Shown here: positions 15,701 through 25,617 of the stretch, one piece after another | Position numbering within the stretch: the first letter of the stretch is position 1 | Layout: every line of letters begins with the position of its first letter | Notes under the pieces: model-generated | Databases searched by the model: none | The model's input: the letters and a program-made list of their open reading frames with translations, nothing else | Told to the model about the DNA's origin: nothing | Made by a program: the position numbers and the translations under genes | Assembly: GCA_018821785.1 (NCBI GenBank) | Contig: JAHJLI010000282.1 | Location: 1 to 34,259, forward strand | Reading direction: 5' to 3' | DNA: 34,259 nt | Source: Pseudomonadota bacterium | GTDB lineage: Bacteria > Desulfobacterota > Desulfobulbia > Desulfobulbales > Desulfocapsaceae

Positions 15701-17599
15701 TCAGTAACCCTTCATCTCATTTTCGGTGAAGGGCTTAGTCGGTTTTACTTTTAGTATTCGTGCCATGATATCATTCATCGTTTTAATATCATTGTCGAAT
15801 CCCCCATGAGAAGTGCTGCAGGTCACGTTCTTTTTATCTTTACCGCTCGAACAGCGGACCGTCAACCCCGGGTGTTGGCTCAGTTTTTTGCAATAACATT
15901 GCATCCCCAGCAGCGGCTTGTCGATCTGTCGTTCAAGAGCTCGTGACACCAAATAGAGTAAGGATTTCCGGTAAACAAGGACAACATTGTCATCTTTTTC
16001 GAGTTGTTCTGAAAGGTTATACAGCGTCAAATCCGGTAGCCCGGTTAGTTCTTTGCCTTTGCTTTGTTTTTGTAGCCTTGGCTCGTAATGTTCCTTGTAA
16101 AAATCAATCGAGCAGGCGGGCGCCATCAGGCTGCAACTATCGATCAGATCCGGCCGGCCAAGGGTGTCAAGGGCATGCAATAAGTGGCCGAGCAGGACAG
16201 CCCCGGTGCTGTGTCCGGCAAGATGAATCTTGATGTGGGTATCCTGGAATGCCTCGGCAAAGGCTTTGATTACCAACAAACCATCGCTGATTTTGCCTTT
16301 TTTTTGCAGTTCGAACGGAAGGAAAGCATCGTTTTTCATCTCTTCCCAAATGGGGGTGACCGGTTTGCGGACAAAGTCCTCTATCAAGAGATCACTCTCT
16401 TCTATGATTTTCTCCTGCATGTCCCGGAAAAAACCTTCTGTTCGTCTGCCGCTGAAGGTGCGGATGACTGCATCTTTAAATTCTTCAATCAGACCGGTGT
16501 CGTACATTATGTGGTAAGGATAGATACAGTTTCGCTTGAATCCTTCAGTTGTCGCGGCAATGCGTTTGGCCGAAGCTGACGGGCTGTTCAGGCCGCCATG
16601 TGCATAGATAAGCAGATGTTTGTATTTTTTGGTGCCGACGGATTCTTTGATAAGTTGTGCGGTATTCAGGACATCATCGGCGGTGCTCCAATAGTCGCCG
16701 TGTTCCTTGAATTTGCCGTCATCAAAATGGACAAAGTGTCCGGCTATTTCCAGGCGTTTCGGCGCTGCCTTGCCGGATTCAGTTTCTGCAGTAACCCGCG
16801 ACCTTGAGGTCAGTCCAAAGATAGCTGGTGTGGGAATGGCCACCCGAAAAACCCAGCCATCATTGATATTTTGCAACCAGTCTTCATAGAGCCAAATAGC
16901 ATAACCTCTGGAACCCCAGTGAAGTCCCCAGGAATTCTGGATAATGAAGCCCTGGTTGTTGTAACCAACAATGGCAAAGGCGTGACCGCCTTCAATGGTG
17001 TCCGAGGGCGTGATGACGGCGAGTGCATCTTTGTTTGCAGCCTTCGGCGAAAACCAGCCGGAATGGACGTCTGCTGAAACATACAGGGCGCCTACTTCAT
17101 TGAGCGCCGCATGATAATCACTGATTTCCGGACGCAGACGATAATACGCACCGAGCGTGCAAGACCGGGCGGCCTTGGCCCGGTCTATGGTTAATTCACC
17201 TGGATCTTCAGAAAGATATTTCCAGTCATCGTCACCGCAGACACCCATGTTTTTCCAGCCGCGGATTGCCCCTCGGCAACTTGAACCCTCATAATTCTCC
17301 CCTGGCCATTCGTCATGTTTTTTGGCCATTTCGTACAGCATCCGTGGACTGACTTTCCCTTGCAGGTCTTGTTTGTCGGCATTTAAAAAATTGATGACTG
17401 CCGCTAGGCCGAAACCGGTACAGGCACCTTCCTCACCCTGATCGAGAATATTACTTGCACCGCGGTTGTCAATTTCAGGCAACAGTTGAATAAGAGCGGG
17501 TTCATACATGCGATCACGAATATCCGGAGTATCCTTTTTAGCATTGAGAATACGTTTTTTACCGGCAATCATAGGCTTTGCGAATTTTGATTTTACCAT
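15701..17599 (-). CDS. Papain-like (C1) peptidase fused to alpha/beta hydrolase
   Basis: This 632-residue protein joins two enzyme domains. Residues about 40-260 form a C1-family cysteine peptidase: LDQGEEGAC with Gln54 and Cys60, GGHAFAIVGYN with His206, and QNSWG with Asn222. Residues about 325-620 look like an alpha/beta hydrolase: AHGGLNS (333-339) resembles an oxyanion loop, GHSTG (462-466) is the nucleophile elbow with Ser464, and SHGGFDND carries a candidate catalytic His598. I placed the start at 17599 because AGGAGG lies five bases upstream, although the frame is open ten codons further. No signal peptide or propeptide is visible. I do not know a characterised protein with this architecture. 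Its partner is the amidase downstream. A role in inter-bacterial attack, phage-like lysis or self-defence is speculation. Confidence 0.82.
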   Translation of the reverse strand: MVKSKFAKPMIAGKKRILNAKKDTPDIRDRMYEPALIQLLPEIDNRGASNILDQGEEGACTGFGLAAVINFLNADKQDLQGKVSPRMLYEMAKKHDEWPGENYEGSSCRGAIRGWKNMGVCGDDDWKYLSEDPGELTIDRAKAARSCTLGAYYRLRPEISDYHAALNEVGALYVSADVHSGWFSPKAANKDALAVITPSDTIEGGHAFAIVGYNNQGFIIQNSWGLHWGSRGYAIWLYEDWLQNINDGWVFRVAIPTPAIFGLTSRSRVTAETESGKAAPKRLEIAGHFVHFDDGKFKEHGDYWSTADDVLNTAQLIKESVGTKKYKHLLIYAHGGLNSPSASAKRIAATTEGFKRNCIYPYHIMYDTGLIEEFKDAVIRTFSGRRTEGFFRDMQEKIIEESDLLIEDFVRKPVTPIWEEMKNDAFLPFELQKKGKISDGLLVIKAFAEAFQDTHIKIHLAGHSTGAVLLGHLLHALDTLGRPDLIDSCSLMAPACSIDFYKEHYEPRLQKQSKGKELTGLPDLTLYNLSEQLEKDDNVVLVYRKSLLYLVSRALERQIDKPLLGMQCYCKKLSQHPGLTVRCSSGKDKKNVTCSTSHGGFDNDIKTMNDIMARILKVKPTKPFTENEMKGY

Positions 17600-18368
17600 A
17601 CGTTCCTCCTGATAGAAGTTTGAGTCCATTTGAAAAATTATTCGCGCGTTTTTGAGAAGAATATTTCATGAAAGGACTTGTAGCCCGTAAGGGGTATTAT
17701 AAAAATTTCCGTTTATCTGGCTGAAGTTGTGTGATTATCATTCTATCTAGTCATATACCACCAGCTTTGCCGGTGGTACATGACAGTAAAATGCCGGGTC
17801 TTGAGACCTGAACCCCAAGGTTTCTTGCTGTTACTATGCCACAGGAATCTTATAAAAAACACACAATGGGAAAGTGTGACTACGATTAGTGAAAAAATTT
17901 TATTGTTGGAGGTCCCATTTTTTAATTTGATTCGTTTCGCTGGGAAATTTTGCATGATTACAAGGTGGATAATTATTCTTTTAATCCGCATGGGGGATCA
18001 TTTGTGCAAAAACATAAGGTTTTGAAATGTGAATATATGATATTTCAAGACCCTGTCATTTGGTTGGCTGTGTTTTTTCATCCTGGGTTTTAGGCTGGCG
18101 AAAATTTGGGAAAATTGCAGGGTTATCCTAAATTGCTCCATCAAAATGGGAATGGCTGCATTATATTGTTAAAAATTAATTGCGTAAACAGCCTTGGAAA
18201 GGTAGTTATGAAGCATCGGAGGCAGAAAAGCATTTTTTTGGAAAGTATTTTTTAGGAATCCTGAATAAAGCGAGTATTTATCACCTTTAAAACAGAGGGA
18301 GTTCGGATTAAAAATAAGCAGCTATATCCGAAACTATAAAATATTCATTGTGTTAGGGAGGTGTCGAC
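17600..18368. other. Long AT-rich intergenic region
   Basis: About 770 bases separate the divergent peptidase-hydrolase and beta-helix genes. Short frames exist on both strands (for example 17743-17991 and 17780-18025), but they lack ribosome sites and similarity. The only clear structure is a long hairpin at 17750-17784. The AT-rich stretch from 17990 to 18360 probably holds the promoter of the beta-helix gene, but I cannot pick a convincing -35/-10 pair. A good GGGAGGTG ribosome site precedes the ATG at 18369. Confidence 0.5.
17750..17784. repeat. REP-like long imperfect hairpin
   Basis: GTCAT-a-TACCACC-AGC-TTT-GCC-GGTGGTA-c-ATGAC forms a 35-base near-palindrome with a 3-nt loop. One internal A/C mismatch becomes a G-U pair when read on the minus strand. 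Such ACCACCGGC-AAA-GC(C/T)GGTGGT hairpins resemble bacterial REP sequences and the subterminal hairpins of IS200/IS605 elements (family knowledge). No transposase is nearby, so it would be a solitary copy. Confidence 0.55.
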
Positions 18369-20555
18369 ATGACCAAGAAATGGTTTTTTCTGTTTTCCGT
18401 ATGCATGATTCTTTGGTACGTCCCTGCTGGCGCTGTCACAATAGGTGTCACTACGCTGGCCGACGAACAGATCCCGAATGGCCAGTGTTCCCTACGGGAA
18501 GCATTGATTAACGCGAACCACGACAACCAGTCAGGGTCTTTAGACTGCGCTGCGGGAAGTGGGGCGGACATAATCAACTTTAACGAAAATCTGACCGGCA
18601 CCGTTACACTGGTCAGTGCTCTGCCCGCCATTAGCCAAGATCTGACAATCAAAGGACGAACAGACCTGGAGATCGCAATCAGCGGCAACTCTTCGGTGCG
18701 GGTGTTTGATATCAATTCCGGTCTAAAGGTCACTTTCAGAGATCTGGTGGTTACCAGGGGCAACGCTTATCATGGGGGCGGCATCGTCAGTCATGCGAAC
18801 ATTTTGAATATCGAGCACTGTCGTTTCACTCAAAATTGGGGAAGAGAATCTTCGTTTGGAGGCGGTATAATCAGCAGCCTGGGAACCGTGAACGTAACAG
18901 AAAGCGAGTTTTCAGAGAACGGGGCGGATATGGGCGGCGGCATCTACAGCGGCGGCACTTTGAATATTAATAACAGCAAATTTCAGGGAAACCGTGCACG
19001 CGTTGGCAGCGGCCTAGTTATTTCAGGGAAAACTGACATTATCGACAGCGAGTTCTAATCCAATAAACCGATACAGGGGGCTCACCTGAGTTGTAGTGGG
19101 TGTGGTATCAGCAACACTGGAGATCTGACTATCAAGAATAGCTCAATCTCTGACCATAAAACCGACACCGGGCAAGGCGCTGGTATTGCTAATTTCGGAA
19201 AGGCAGAACTCAGCGGTGTCACAGTCACAGGCAACCGCGCTGGACTGGGCGGGGGAATATACAACATAGGCACATTGCAGCTTTCGGATGCCACCATTGT
19301 CGAGGGTAACAGCGCAGATTGCAGCGGCGGCGGCATATACAATTCTGATAACGCCACCCTGAACATCTTGGGAGCAAAGGGGGCCTGCAAAATATCAAAC
19401 AACAAGGCGGGCAGTGCCGGTGGGGGTATCTACAGTTACAAAGCAACCGTAAAAATCCAGGGAAAATTCGAGGATTCCGGCAATGAGGTCTCCGGCAATG
19501 AATCTGCGACTGGCGGTGGCATTCTCACCTACCAGGGAAGCCTGGACATCAGAGATGCTGTGATTTCGCAAAACTATGCAAATATGGGTGCTGGATTGTT
19601 CTTGAATGGTGCTTCCAAACTGATTCGTGTAGCTTTTTCGGGAAACCGTGCTTTCGAGTCAGGTGCAGGAGCATATGCGTGGGGAGAACGTATCTACATG
19701 GAAGATGTCCTTTTCGACAAAAATGAGGCAGGGAAAGATGGCAGCGGCATTTATAATGAAGGAAATCTGGAGGTGTTGAGGGGAAAATTCTCGAACAATA
19801 CCTTCTATTCATCAAGTAACCAGGGTAACGGTGGCGGCATTTACAATGAAGGAAACGCGAATATCCGCTCCAGTACATTTTTCGAGAACCATCTTGGCAA
19901 GGGTGGGGGTATCTATAACAATGGTCCGTTGAAGGTCGCCGGATGCACCTTTTTCCGCAACTGGGGCGCGACCGGCGGCGCCATATACAACCAATACATC
20001 AACGAAGGGGGCGAACAGGAAGTCCGTATTATCAACAGCACGCTGTCGGGTAACATGACAGACTCCGAGGGCGGAGGTATCTATAACGGGGGAAGCGAGG
20101 TTGTTCTCGTTAGCAGCACGCTGTCGGACAATACGGAATTTGGGAAGACGGGCAATATACACAATGCAATGGGAATCGTGAAACTGCAGAACACTCTACT
20201 AAATGGCAATCAACCCGGCAGCAACTGCACTGGGACATATAATTCTCTCGGTTACAATCTGTCGAGCGATGGTTCCTGCGACCTGACACGAGCAACGGAT
20301 TTGCCGGACACATCGCCGCTTCTCGCAGCGCTTGCGGATAACGGTGGAGACACACAGACCCATGCGTTTTTGGCGGGAAGCCCGGCAATCAACAAGATTC
20401 CCAAGGATGTCAATCTTTGCGGCACTTCAATCAATATTGACCAAAGGGGAATCACAAGACCGCAGCCACTGACAGGGAAATGTGACATCGGAGCCTATGA
20501 GAAAAAGGGTTTTTTTCGGGTGCCAGGGTTGCCAAAATTACCACTAAATCGCTGA
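18369..20555 (+). pseudogene. Secreted CSLREA/right-handed beta-helix protein, interrupted by in-frame TAA
   Basis: The frame encodes a 728-codon protein with a signal peptide (about 1-22), a CSLREALINAN motif (40-50) typical of CSLREA-domain surface proteins, and roughly 17 repeats of a GGGIYN-type unit every 22-35 residues. It ends with a SPAIN...CDIGAYE tail. This is the pattern of right-handed parallel beta-helix and chlamydial Pmp-like exported proteins. A single TAA at 19056-19058 stops the frame after 229 residues. The frame then continues without any shift through the same repeats to 20555. It could be a recent nonsense mutation, a sequencing error or a read-through site. The remaining repeats show no further damage, so any decay is young. 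The 229-residue fragment alone would still be secreted. Adhesion or surface exposure is inferred from family. Confidence 0.85.
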
Positions 20556-20892
20556 AACATCTCCGGTGAGAAGCAAAGCCTCTTGGTGAAATATAAGATA
20601 TGAATCACCTCGCCGGGTAGGTCGAAATTCCCTATATCTACCACGTTACGGTAATCTTTCTGATGCATGGATATAATAGGGATGGAATATGCCGGTCTCT
20701 TAAGGAAAATGTCATTTCTATTTGTCAGCAATAGATTTGAGCGATTAGGGGCCTTTTAATGGGTGACCCTGTGTTTTGTGCGAAAACCGGAAAAGCAGAG
20801 TCAAATCCCAAGTACTCATTAATAGCAGCTCTGGCAGCGGACAGTTGGCCAGAGCTGCTGCAAGAAAAAAATATCTTTCCCGCTCACGGCAG
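20556..20892. other. Intergenic region between convergent genes
   Basis: This stretch separates the beta-helix gene and the OmpA-type gene. I see no supported gene; a 78-codon frame at 20495-20731 on the minus strand has no recognisable features. The notable element is the perfect 12-bp hairpin at 20824-20859. Confidence 0.5.
20824..20859. terminator. Perfect 12-bp hairpin downstream of the OmpA-type gene
   Basis: AGCAGCTCTGGC (20824-20835) is perfectly complementary to GCCAGAGCTGCT (20848-20859) with a 12-nt loop. It lies 33 bases past the stop of the minus-strand OmpA gene. In that direction the stem is preceded by a T-run rather than followed by one, so it is not a textbook rho-independent terminator. 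It could instead stabilise the transcript 3' end. Confidence 0.45.
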
Positions 20893-21591
20893 TTAAAAAT
20901 TCAACTCTACTCGCCGGTTTTTCTGACGACCTTCCTCTGTGCTGTTCGGGGCTACGGGCTGGCTTTCACCAAAACCTCTGACAGTGAGCCTGTCAGGACT
21001 AATGCCTTTGCCAACCAAGTAGTTGATCACGGACTGGGCCCGTTTTTCAGAGAGGGTCTGGTTGTAGGCGGTTGGGCCTGTACTATCGGTATGCCCAAAG
21101 ATATGTGCTGTCACAAGCGGATTACTTTTAAAATATTCAACCCATTGATCCAGTACTGGGAGAAAAGGAGTTTTGATGACCCATTTATCAAAATCAAAGA
21201 GCACGTCTGAAACCTCGATAACCATTGGTAAATCTTTTGCCGGCTGCTCCTGATTCGGGTTTAATTGTGATGTATGTTGGCTTGTGGCCTTCATTACCGG
21301 CGATTGAGGTACACGCCCACCGTCCCTTGAGATGTAATAATCGGTCGCATCTTCATATTGACCGCTTGTGGAGGTAACGCCCTCATTAGAACTTCTATAA
21401 CGCGTGGTCTTTGCATCATAGGGTCCCGAGGTGGACTTAACCCCATCTTGAGGACTGGTATACTTTATAGTATTTGTGTCATATCGTATTTCTCTAGGCA
21501 AAACGGAACATCCATTTAAAAGCAAAAGGGCGAGAAGAAGAGCTGGAACAGGCCCGTATAGAACTGGAGCAACAATAGGTTTATTCATCAT
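20893..21591 (-). CDS. OmpA-family peptidoglycan-associated lipoprotein
   Basis: This is a 232-residue lipoprotein with an N-terminal hydrophobic segment and lipobox LNGC (Cys28), which would anchor it to a membrane. A C-terminal OmpA/Pal domain (about 105-232) carries GHTDSTG, LSEKRAQSV and RGFGESQP with NRRVEL, the elements that bind meso-diaminopimelate in peptidoglycan. Between them, residues about 35-85 contain two to three Tyr/Ser/Thr-rich repeats of the form Y-S-x-GV-STSG-Y, of unknown role. I chose the second ATG (21591) because AGGA lies five bases before it; the ATG at 21603 would put that ribosome site inside the gene. Confidence 0.87.
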   Translation of the reverse strand: MMNKPIVAPVLYGPVPALLLALLLLNGCSVLPREIRYDTNTIKYTSPQDGVKSTSGPYDAKTTRYRSSNEGVTSTSGQYEDATDYYISRDGGRVPQSPVMKATSQHTSQLNPNQEQPAKDLPMVIEVSDVLFDFDKWVIKTPFLPVLDQWVEYFKSNPLVTAHIFGHTDSTGPTAYNQTLSEKRAQSVINYLVGKGISPDRLTVRGFGESQPVAPNSTEEGRQKNRRVELNF

Positions 21592-21987
21592 AACAATCCT
21601 CATTTAGATGTGCTTGGTGACAAATGGTGCAGATTCTAAGCCTCTTTCTTTTTATTGTCAGCCTGAAAAGAGAAATCTCTCCGGCTCCTCTTTGATCTCA
21701 AGACTTTCCAAACCCTAACTGATCATTCACACAGAGGCAACTTTTTTCTTTCACGCTGCATATCCCCACCTCTGACTGCACAACGTATGTCGGAATGATT
21801 TTAGATGCAGGTTTAGCATTATCGATGGCTTTGCCAGCCATCTGCTGCAAAACAACTTCGACATTCGGACCATTCAGGAGTTACTTGTACATAGTGATGT
21901 TAAAACCACAATTATTTATACCCATACGAGGCAGAGTGTCACCAAGAAAGAGGCACGCAGCCCCTTGATTTTTTTTAAATCCCCCTG
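21592..21987. other. Intergenic region with no supported gene
   Basis: About 400 bases between the OmpA-type gene and the hexapeptide transferase gene, both on the minus strand. I find no credible frame. A small hairpin GATGGCT-ttgcc-AGCCATC lies at 21824-21842. The part nearest 21591 probably holds the OmpA-gene promoter, but I cannot identify it. Confidence 0.4.
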
Positions 21988-22791
21988 TTATCTGAGCAGC
22001 GCCTTTTCCCCATGATAGCCGCTCCTGGCGGTGGCATTCGGCATAAGAATAGCCCCCTTGGCCATCAGTGTGCCGGGGCTGGTCACTGAATTACAGCCGG
22101 TCTGACAGGTGTCTCCGAGGATGGCGCCAAATTTTTTCAAACCGGTATCGATACGGCCACTTTCTTTTTGGAAAATCGTGATATTTCCCGGAAGGAAGCG
22201 GAGGTTGGCAAATTTTGTTCCGGCACCGAGATTGGTGTCGTTGCCGAGAATGGAGTCGCCAAGATAGGCAAAATGGCCGGCTTTGGCATCGTTGAGAAAA
22301 ATCGAGTGCTTGATCTCGGTAGTATGGCCCATGACACATCTTTTGCCCGCCAGGCAGTAGCCACGCAGATAAGCGCCCTGTCGGACTTCGGTCATATCGC
22401 CGATGATCGCCGGGGATTTTATCATTGCCCCGGTTTCAACCAAAACGCCCCGGCCGATGGATATCCTGTTGCCCAGCAGTGTAACGCCGGCCATGAGCAG
22501 TGACGCACCTTCGAGAATTTTTCCGGCAAGGCGTATCTGCAATCTCCCCTTGGTGGTATCGCCGTAAACAATTTCCGCCTCCGTTCCGGGCAATGCCCTC
22601 CCTTCGTGGATAATGACATGGCCAGCCAAGGGGATGCCGTCGCCAACAAGGGTGCGGTCGTATTTGGGGTAGGTTGCGGCGTCCATATAGTTTTTCAGTG
22701 TCCCGAGCGGTTGCCAGGCATAGGCGGTGGGCTCAAAGAGGTTTCCGTAAGGGAAGTCACTCAGATCAAAAAAAGATTGTACCGATAACAT
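21988..22791 (-). CDS. Left-handed beta-helix (hexapeptide repeat) transferase
   Basis: The 267-residue protein is dominated by imperfect hexapeptide repeats ([LIV]-G-x-x-x-x) from about residue 50 onwards. It includes [29 protein letters not shown] and [12 protein letters not shown], the last two resembling the acetyltransferase half of GlmU-type enzymes. There is no N-terminal nucleotidyltransferase domain. The conserved HTTEIKHS region matches the position of catalytic residues in such enzymes. It could acetylate a sugar phosphate or act as an orphan UDP-sugar synthesis domain; the substrate is unknown. I chose the ATG at 22791 because GAGG precedes it; the frame is open 25 codons further without similarity. 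It is divergent from lon. Confidence 0.8.
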   Translation of the reverse strand: MLSVQSFFDLSDFPYGNLFEPTAYAWQPLGTLKNYMDAATYPKYDRTLVGDGIPLAGHVIIHEGRALPGTEAEIVYGDTTKGRLQIRLAGKILEGASLLMAGVTLLGNRISIGRGVLVETGAMIKSPAIIGDMTEVRQGAYLRGYCLAGKRCVMGHTTEIKHSIFLNDAKAGHFAYLGDSILGNDTNLGAGTKFANLRFLPGNITIFQKESGRIDTGLKKFGAILGDTCQTGCNSVTSPGTLMAKGAILMPNATARSGYHGEKALLR

Positions 22792-22916
22792 GTTGACCTC
22801 ATCATAAGGGAAAGTAGCTGGATTTAAAGTTGCATTACTTTTTTTACTATGCGAAAATCTCGGCAAGAGTTCAAGAAAAAAGCAGATAAGAGAGGGGCCG
22901 GCGGGTGAAACCCGGC

Positions 22917-22945
22917 TTGACTTAAGTTGTCCGGATGTTTAGTAT
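22917..22945 (+). promoter_or_regulatory. Promoter-like sequence P1 for lon
   Basis: TTGACT (22917-22922), exactly 17 bases, then TAGTAT (22940-22945). This is a close sigma70 match and would give a leader of about 235 bases before the lon GTG. Confidence 0.5.
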
Positions 22946-22991
22946 TTCCCAGCCTTTCATCGGTTGAATAGCGGTTTTATTTGCTATCTAT

Positions 22992-23019
22992 TTGAATAGA
23001 GAGATAATTACGGTACAAT
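22992..23019 (+). promoter_or_regulatory. Promoter-like sequence P2 for lon
   Basis: TTGAAT (22992-22997), 16 bases, then TACAAT (23014-23019). It lies downstream of P1 in the same direction, so lon may have tandem promoters. The leader from P2 would be about 160 bases and still contain the inverted repeat at 23077-23126. Confidence 0.45.
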
Positions 23020-23076
23020 AGAGGTTACTGGTTTGTGTTCGGGCGGGTAATCCACCCGGGGCACTTTAAGTGTTTT

Positions 23077-23126
23077 AGTACCTTAGAAATTTTATCTTGG
23101 TTTTTAAGAAAAAATTCTAAGGTACT
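23077..23126 (+). promoter_or_regulatory. Inverted repeat in the lon leader
   Basis: AGTACCTTAGAA (23077-23088) is perfectly complementary to TTCTAAGGTACT (23115-23126), and the A/T-rich flanks towards the loop can extend the pairing. It could be an operator or an RNA hairpin (RNA thermometer or attenuator). It does not match the CIRCE consensus. Confidence 0.55.
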
Positions 23127-23187
23127 TATCCCCCTCAAGGGGGGACTGAAAAAAGTCCCGTTAATCGGGGGTAAGCAGGAGGATTGA

Positions 23188-25617
23188 GTGGAATTTAATG
23201 ATTCATTAAGCATCGGCATGGATGACTTTTCAAGTAACGAAAACATGGAAATACCGGAAGTCCTACCGATGATGGCTGTTCGGGACGTGGTAATTTTCAA
23301 CTATATGATTATCCCGCTCTTTGTTGGTCGTCCCAATTCGGTAGAAGCTGTCAATGAGGCCCTCGGGGCCAATAAACTGCTGATGCTTGTCACCCAGAAG
23401 GATGCCACCAAAGATAATCCTGAGAAAGAGGATCTGTACGAGGTGGGAATGGTGTGCATGGTTATGCGGACTTTGAAACTGCCGGACGGGCGTCTTAAGG
23501 TTCTCGTCCAGGCAATGTCCAAGGCCAAGATCAAGAGCTTCATCAGAACCGAACCGTCCTATCAGGTTTCGGTGGAGGTGATTGAAGAGGTCGAGGTCAA
23601 GGAGATCAGTGTAGGAACCGAGGCCCTGATGCGGGCGGTTCGGGAGCAGACGGAAAAAATCATGTCGCTGCGCGGCATTCTCTCTGCCGATCTGATGATG
23701 ATTATCAACAACATCGAGGAACCTGGCCGACTTGCCGATCTGGTAGGTTCGAACCTGCGGCTGAAGATTGCCGAATCGCAGCTCATTCTCGAAGAAACCG
23801 ATGCTGAAAAACGCCTCAAACTGGTCAGCGACCTGCTCACCAAGGAACTGGAGGTGTCGACGGTGCAGGCCAAGATCCAGAATGACGCCAAGGAGGAAAT
23901 GAGCAAGTCGCAGCGCGAATATTTCCTCCGCGAACAGCTCCACGCCCTGCAGAAAGAGCTGGGCGACACCGACGATCGCACCCAGGAGATCGACGAGCTG
24001 GAGCGCAAGATCAAAAAAACCAAGATGCCGAAGAGTATCCGCAAAGAGGCACAGAAGCAGCTCAGTCGGATGGAGATGATGCACCCTGATTCTTCCGAAG
24101 CGACGATTATCCGCACTTATATTGACTGGATTCTCGATGTGCCCTGGAAAAAGAGCACGGTCGACATTCTCGATCTGACCAAGGCCAAACAGGTACTGGA
24201 CGATGATCACCACGGACTGGAAAAGGTCAAAGAGCGGATTCTCGAATATCTTGCGGTACGCAAGCTCAATCCTTCGAGCAAGGGTCCTATACTCTGCTTT
24301 GTCGGTCCGCCGGGTGTCGGAAAAACCTCGCTTGGGCAAAGCATTGCCCGGGCCATGGGGCGCAAATTTTATCGTATGTCCCTTGGCGGCATGCGTGACG
24401 AGGCGGAGATAAGAGGCCATCGTCGTACCTATATTGGGGCGATGCCAGGACGTATTGTCCAGGGACTGAAGACCGTCGCTTCCAATAATCCGATTTTCAT
24501 GATGGATGAGATCGACAAGATCGGTTCCGATTATCGTGGTGATCCCTCATCCGCCCTCCTTGAGGTACTCGATCCGGAGCAGAATTTCGAGTTTTCCGAC
24601 CACTATATGAACCTGCCCATCGATCTGTCGAAAGTCATGTTCATCACCACCGCCAATATGAGCGATACCATCCCCAGCCCCTTGCTCGACAGGATGGAGA
24701 TGATTCGACTGTCTGGTTATACCCTTGAGGAAAAAGTGATTATCGCCCGGAAATATCTCTTTCCCCGGCAGTTAAAGGAAACCGGTGTGAAGCCTGGTCA
24801 GCTGAAGATGGATGATGAGACCTTGCATTATATCGTCACCCATTATACATATGAAGCGGGTCTTCGGAATCTTGAGCGGGAGATCGGCAAGGTATGCCGC
24901 AAGACGGCCAGGAAAATAGCCGAAGGCGGCAAGGGACCGTATGTCATCACCGAGCGCAATATCAGTCGGTATCTTGGTCCGCCGAAGAACATTCCTGAGT
25001 CTGAGATGGATCGGTTGGAGCAGCCGGGCCTGGTTATCGGACTTGCCTGGACTGAGGTGGGCGGGGAGATTCTCCAGATTGAGGTCAATCTCATGCCGGG
25101 TAAGGGTAAGTTGACCCTGACCGGGCAGCTTGGCGACGTCATGAAGGAGTCGGCCCAGGCCGCCTTGACCTATTGCCGAAGTCGTTCTGTTGCCCTGAGC
25201 CTTGCCGAAGATCATTTTGACAAGATCGATATTCACATCCATGTTCCGGCGGGTGCCACCCCCAAAGATGGCCCTTCCGCCGGAATTACCATGGCGACTG
25301 CACTGTACTCGGCAATTACCGGCAAGACTGTCATCGGTAAGATGGCAATGACCGGGGAGATCACATTGCGTGGTCGCGTCCTGCCGATCGGTGGTTTGAA
25401 GGAAAAGGCGTTGGCGGCCCTTCGAGCCGGTATCAACAAGGTCATTATTCCCGAGCAGAATGAAAAAGATCTGGAGGAAATCCCCAAAGATATTAGGGAA
25501 AAGATGGAATTTTTCCCAGTTAAGGATATGGATGAAGTCGTACGCATAGCCTTTGCCGGTCCGCCTCTGAAAAAGGCCAAGAAAGGCACAGGAAAACAGA
25601 GATCGAGCGGTGTCTGA
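23188..25617 (+). CDS. lon: ATP-dependent Lon protease
   Basis: Lon degrades misfolded and regulatory proteins in the cytoplasm. The 809-residue product is a full-length LonA. An N-terminal substrate-binding domain (about 25-210) is followed by a charged coiled-coil region (about 210-300), an AAA+ domain with Walker A GPPGVGKT (373-380) and Walker B FMMDEID (437-443), and a Ser-Lys protease domain. The protease domain has PKDGPSAG (Ser697) and GGLKEK (Lys740), the same 43-residue spacing as E. coli Lon. The start is a GTG at 23188, supported by a perfect AGGAGG five bases upstream. Tandem promoter-like sites and a structured leader precede it. It overlaps mltG by eight bases. Confidence 0.97.
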   Translation: MEFNDSLSIGMDDFSSNENMEIPEVLPMMAVRDVVIFNYMIIPLFVGRPNSVEAVNEALGANKLLMLVTQKDATKDNPEKEDLYEVGMVCMVMRTLKLPDGRLKVLVQAMSKAKIKSFIRTEPSYQVSVEVIEEVEVKEISVGTEALMRAVREQTEKIMSLRGILSADLMMIINNIEEPGRLADLVGSNLRLKIAESQLILEETDAEKRLKLVSDLLTKELEVSTVQAKIQNDAKEEMSKSQREYFLREQLHALQKELGDTDDRTQEIDELERKIKKTKMPKSIRKEAQKQLSRMEMMHPDSSEATIIRTYIDWILDVPWKKSTVDILDLTKAKQVLDDDHHGLEKVKERILEYLAVRKLNPSSKGPILCFVGPPGVGKTSLGQSIARAMGRKFYRMSLGGMRDEAEIRGHRRTYIGAMPGRIVQGLKTVASNNPIFMMDEIDKIGSDYRGDPSSALLEVLDPEQNFEFSDHYMNLPIDLSKVMFITTANMSDTIPSPLLDRMEMIRLSGYTLEEKVIIARKYLFPRQLKETGVKPGQLKMDDETLHYIVTHYTYEAGLRNLEREIGKVCRKTARKIAEGGKGPYVITERNISRYLGPPKNIPESEMDRLEQPGLVIGLAWTEVGGEILQIEVNLMPGKGKLTLTGQLGDVMKESAQAALTYCRSRSVALSLAEDHFDKIDIHIHVPAGATPKDGPSAGITMATALYSAITGKTVIGKMAMTGEITLRGRVLPIGGLKEKALAALRAGINKVIIPEQNEKDLEEIPKDIREKMEFFPVKDMDEVVRIAFAGPPLKKAKKGTGKQRSSGV

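Larger units (their letters stand above)
22792..23187. other. Divergent regulatory region between hexapeptide transferase and lon
   Basis: About 400 bases with two promoter-like sequences reading towards lon (22917-22945 and 22992-23019) and a structured leader. The leader contains a near-perfect inverted repeat at 23077-23126 and two short hairpins, CCCC-tcaa-GGGG type at 23130-23142 and GGGAC...GTCCC at 23142-23158. No gene is supported here. Confidence 0.55.

Noticed and set aside
19275..20555. Separate gene starting at TTG 19275
   Set aside because: It is the same frame as 18369-19055, and the repeats continue unbroken from 19059; the TTG has no ribosome site and lies inside a repeat.
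23043..23160. CIRCE/HrcA operator upstream of lon
   Set aside because: The inverted repeat (AGTACCTTAGAA) does not match TTAGCACTC-N9-GAGTGCTAA in sequence or spacing.
23263..24420. 385-codon minus-strand frame opposite lon
   Set aside because: Antisense shadow of Lon; composition is low in complexity and there is no domain signature.
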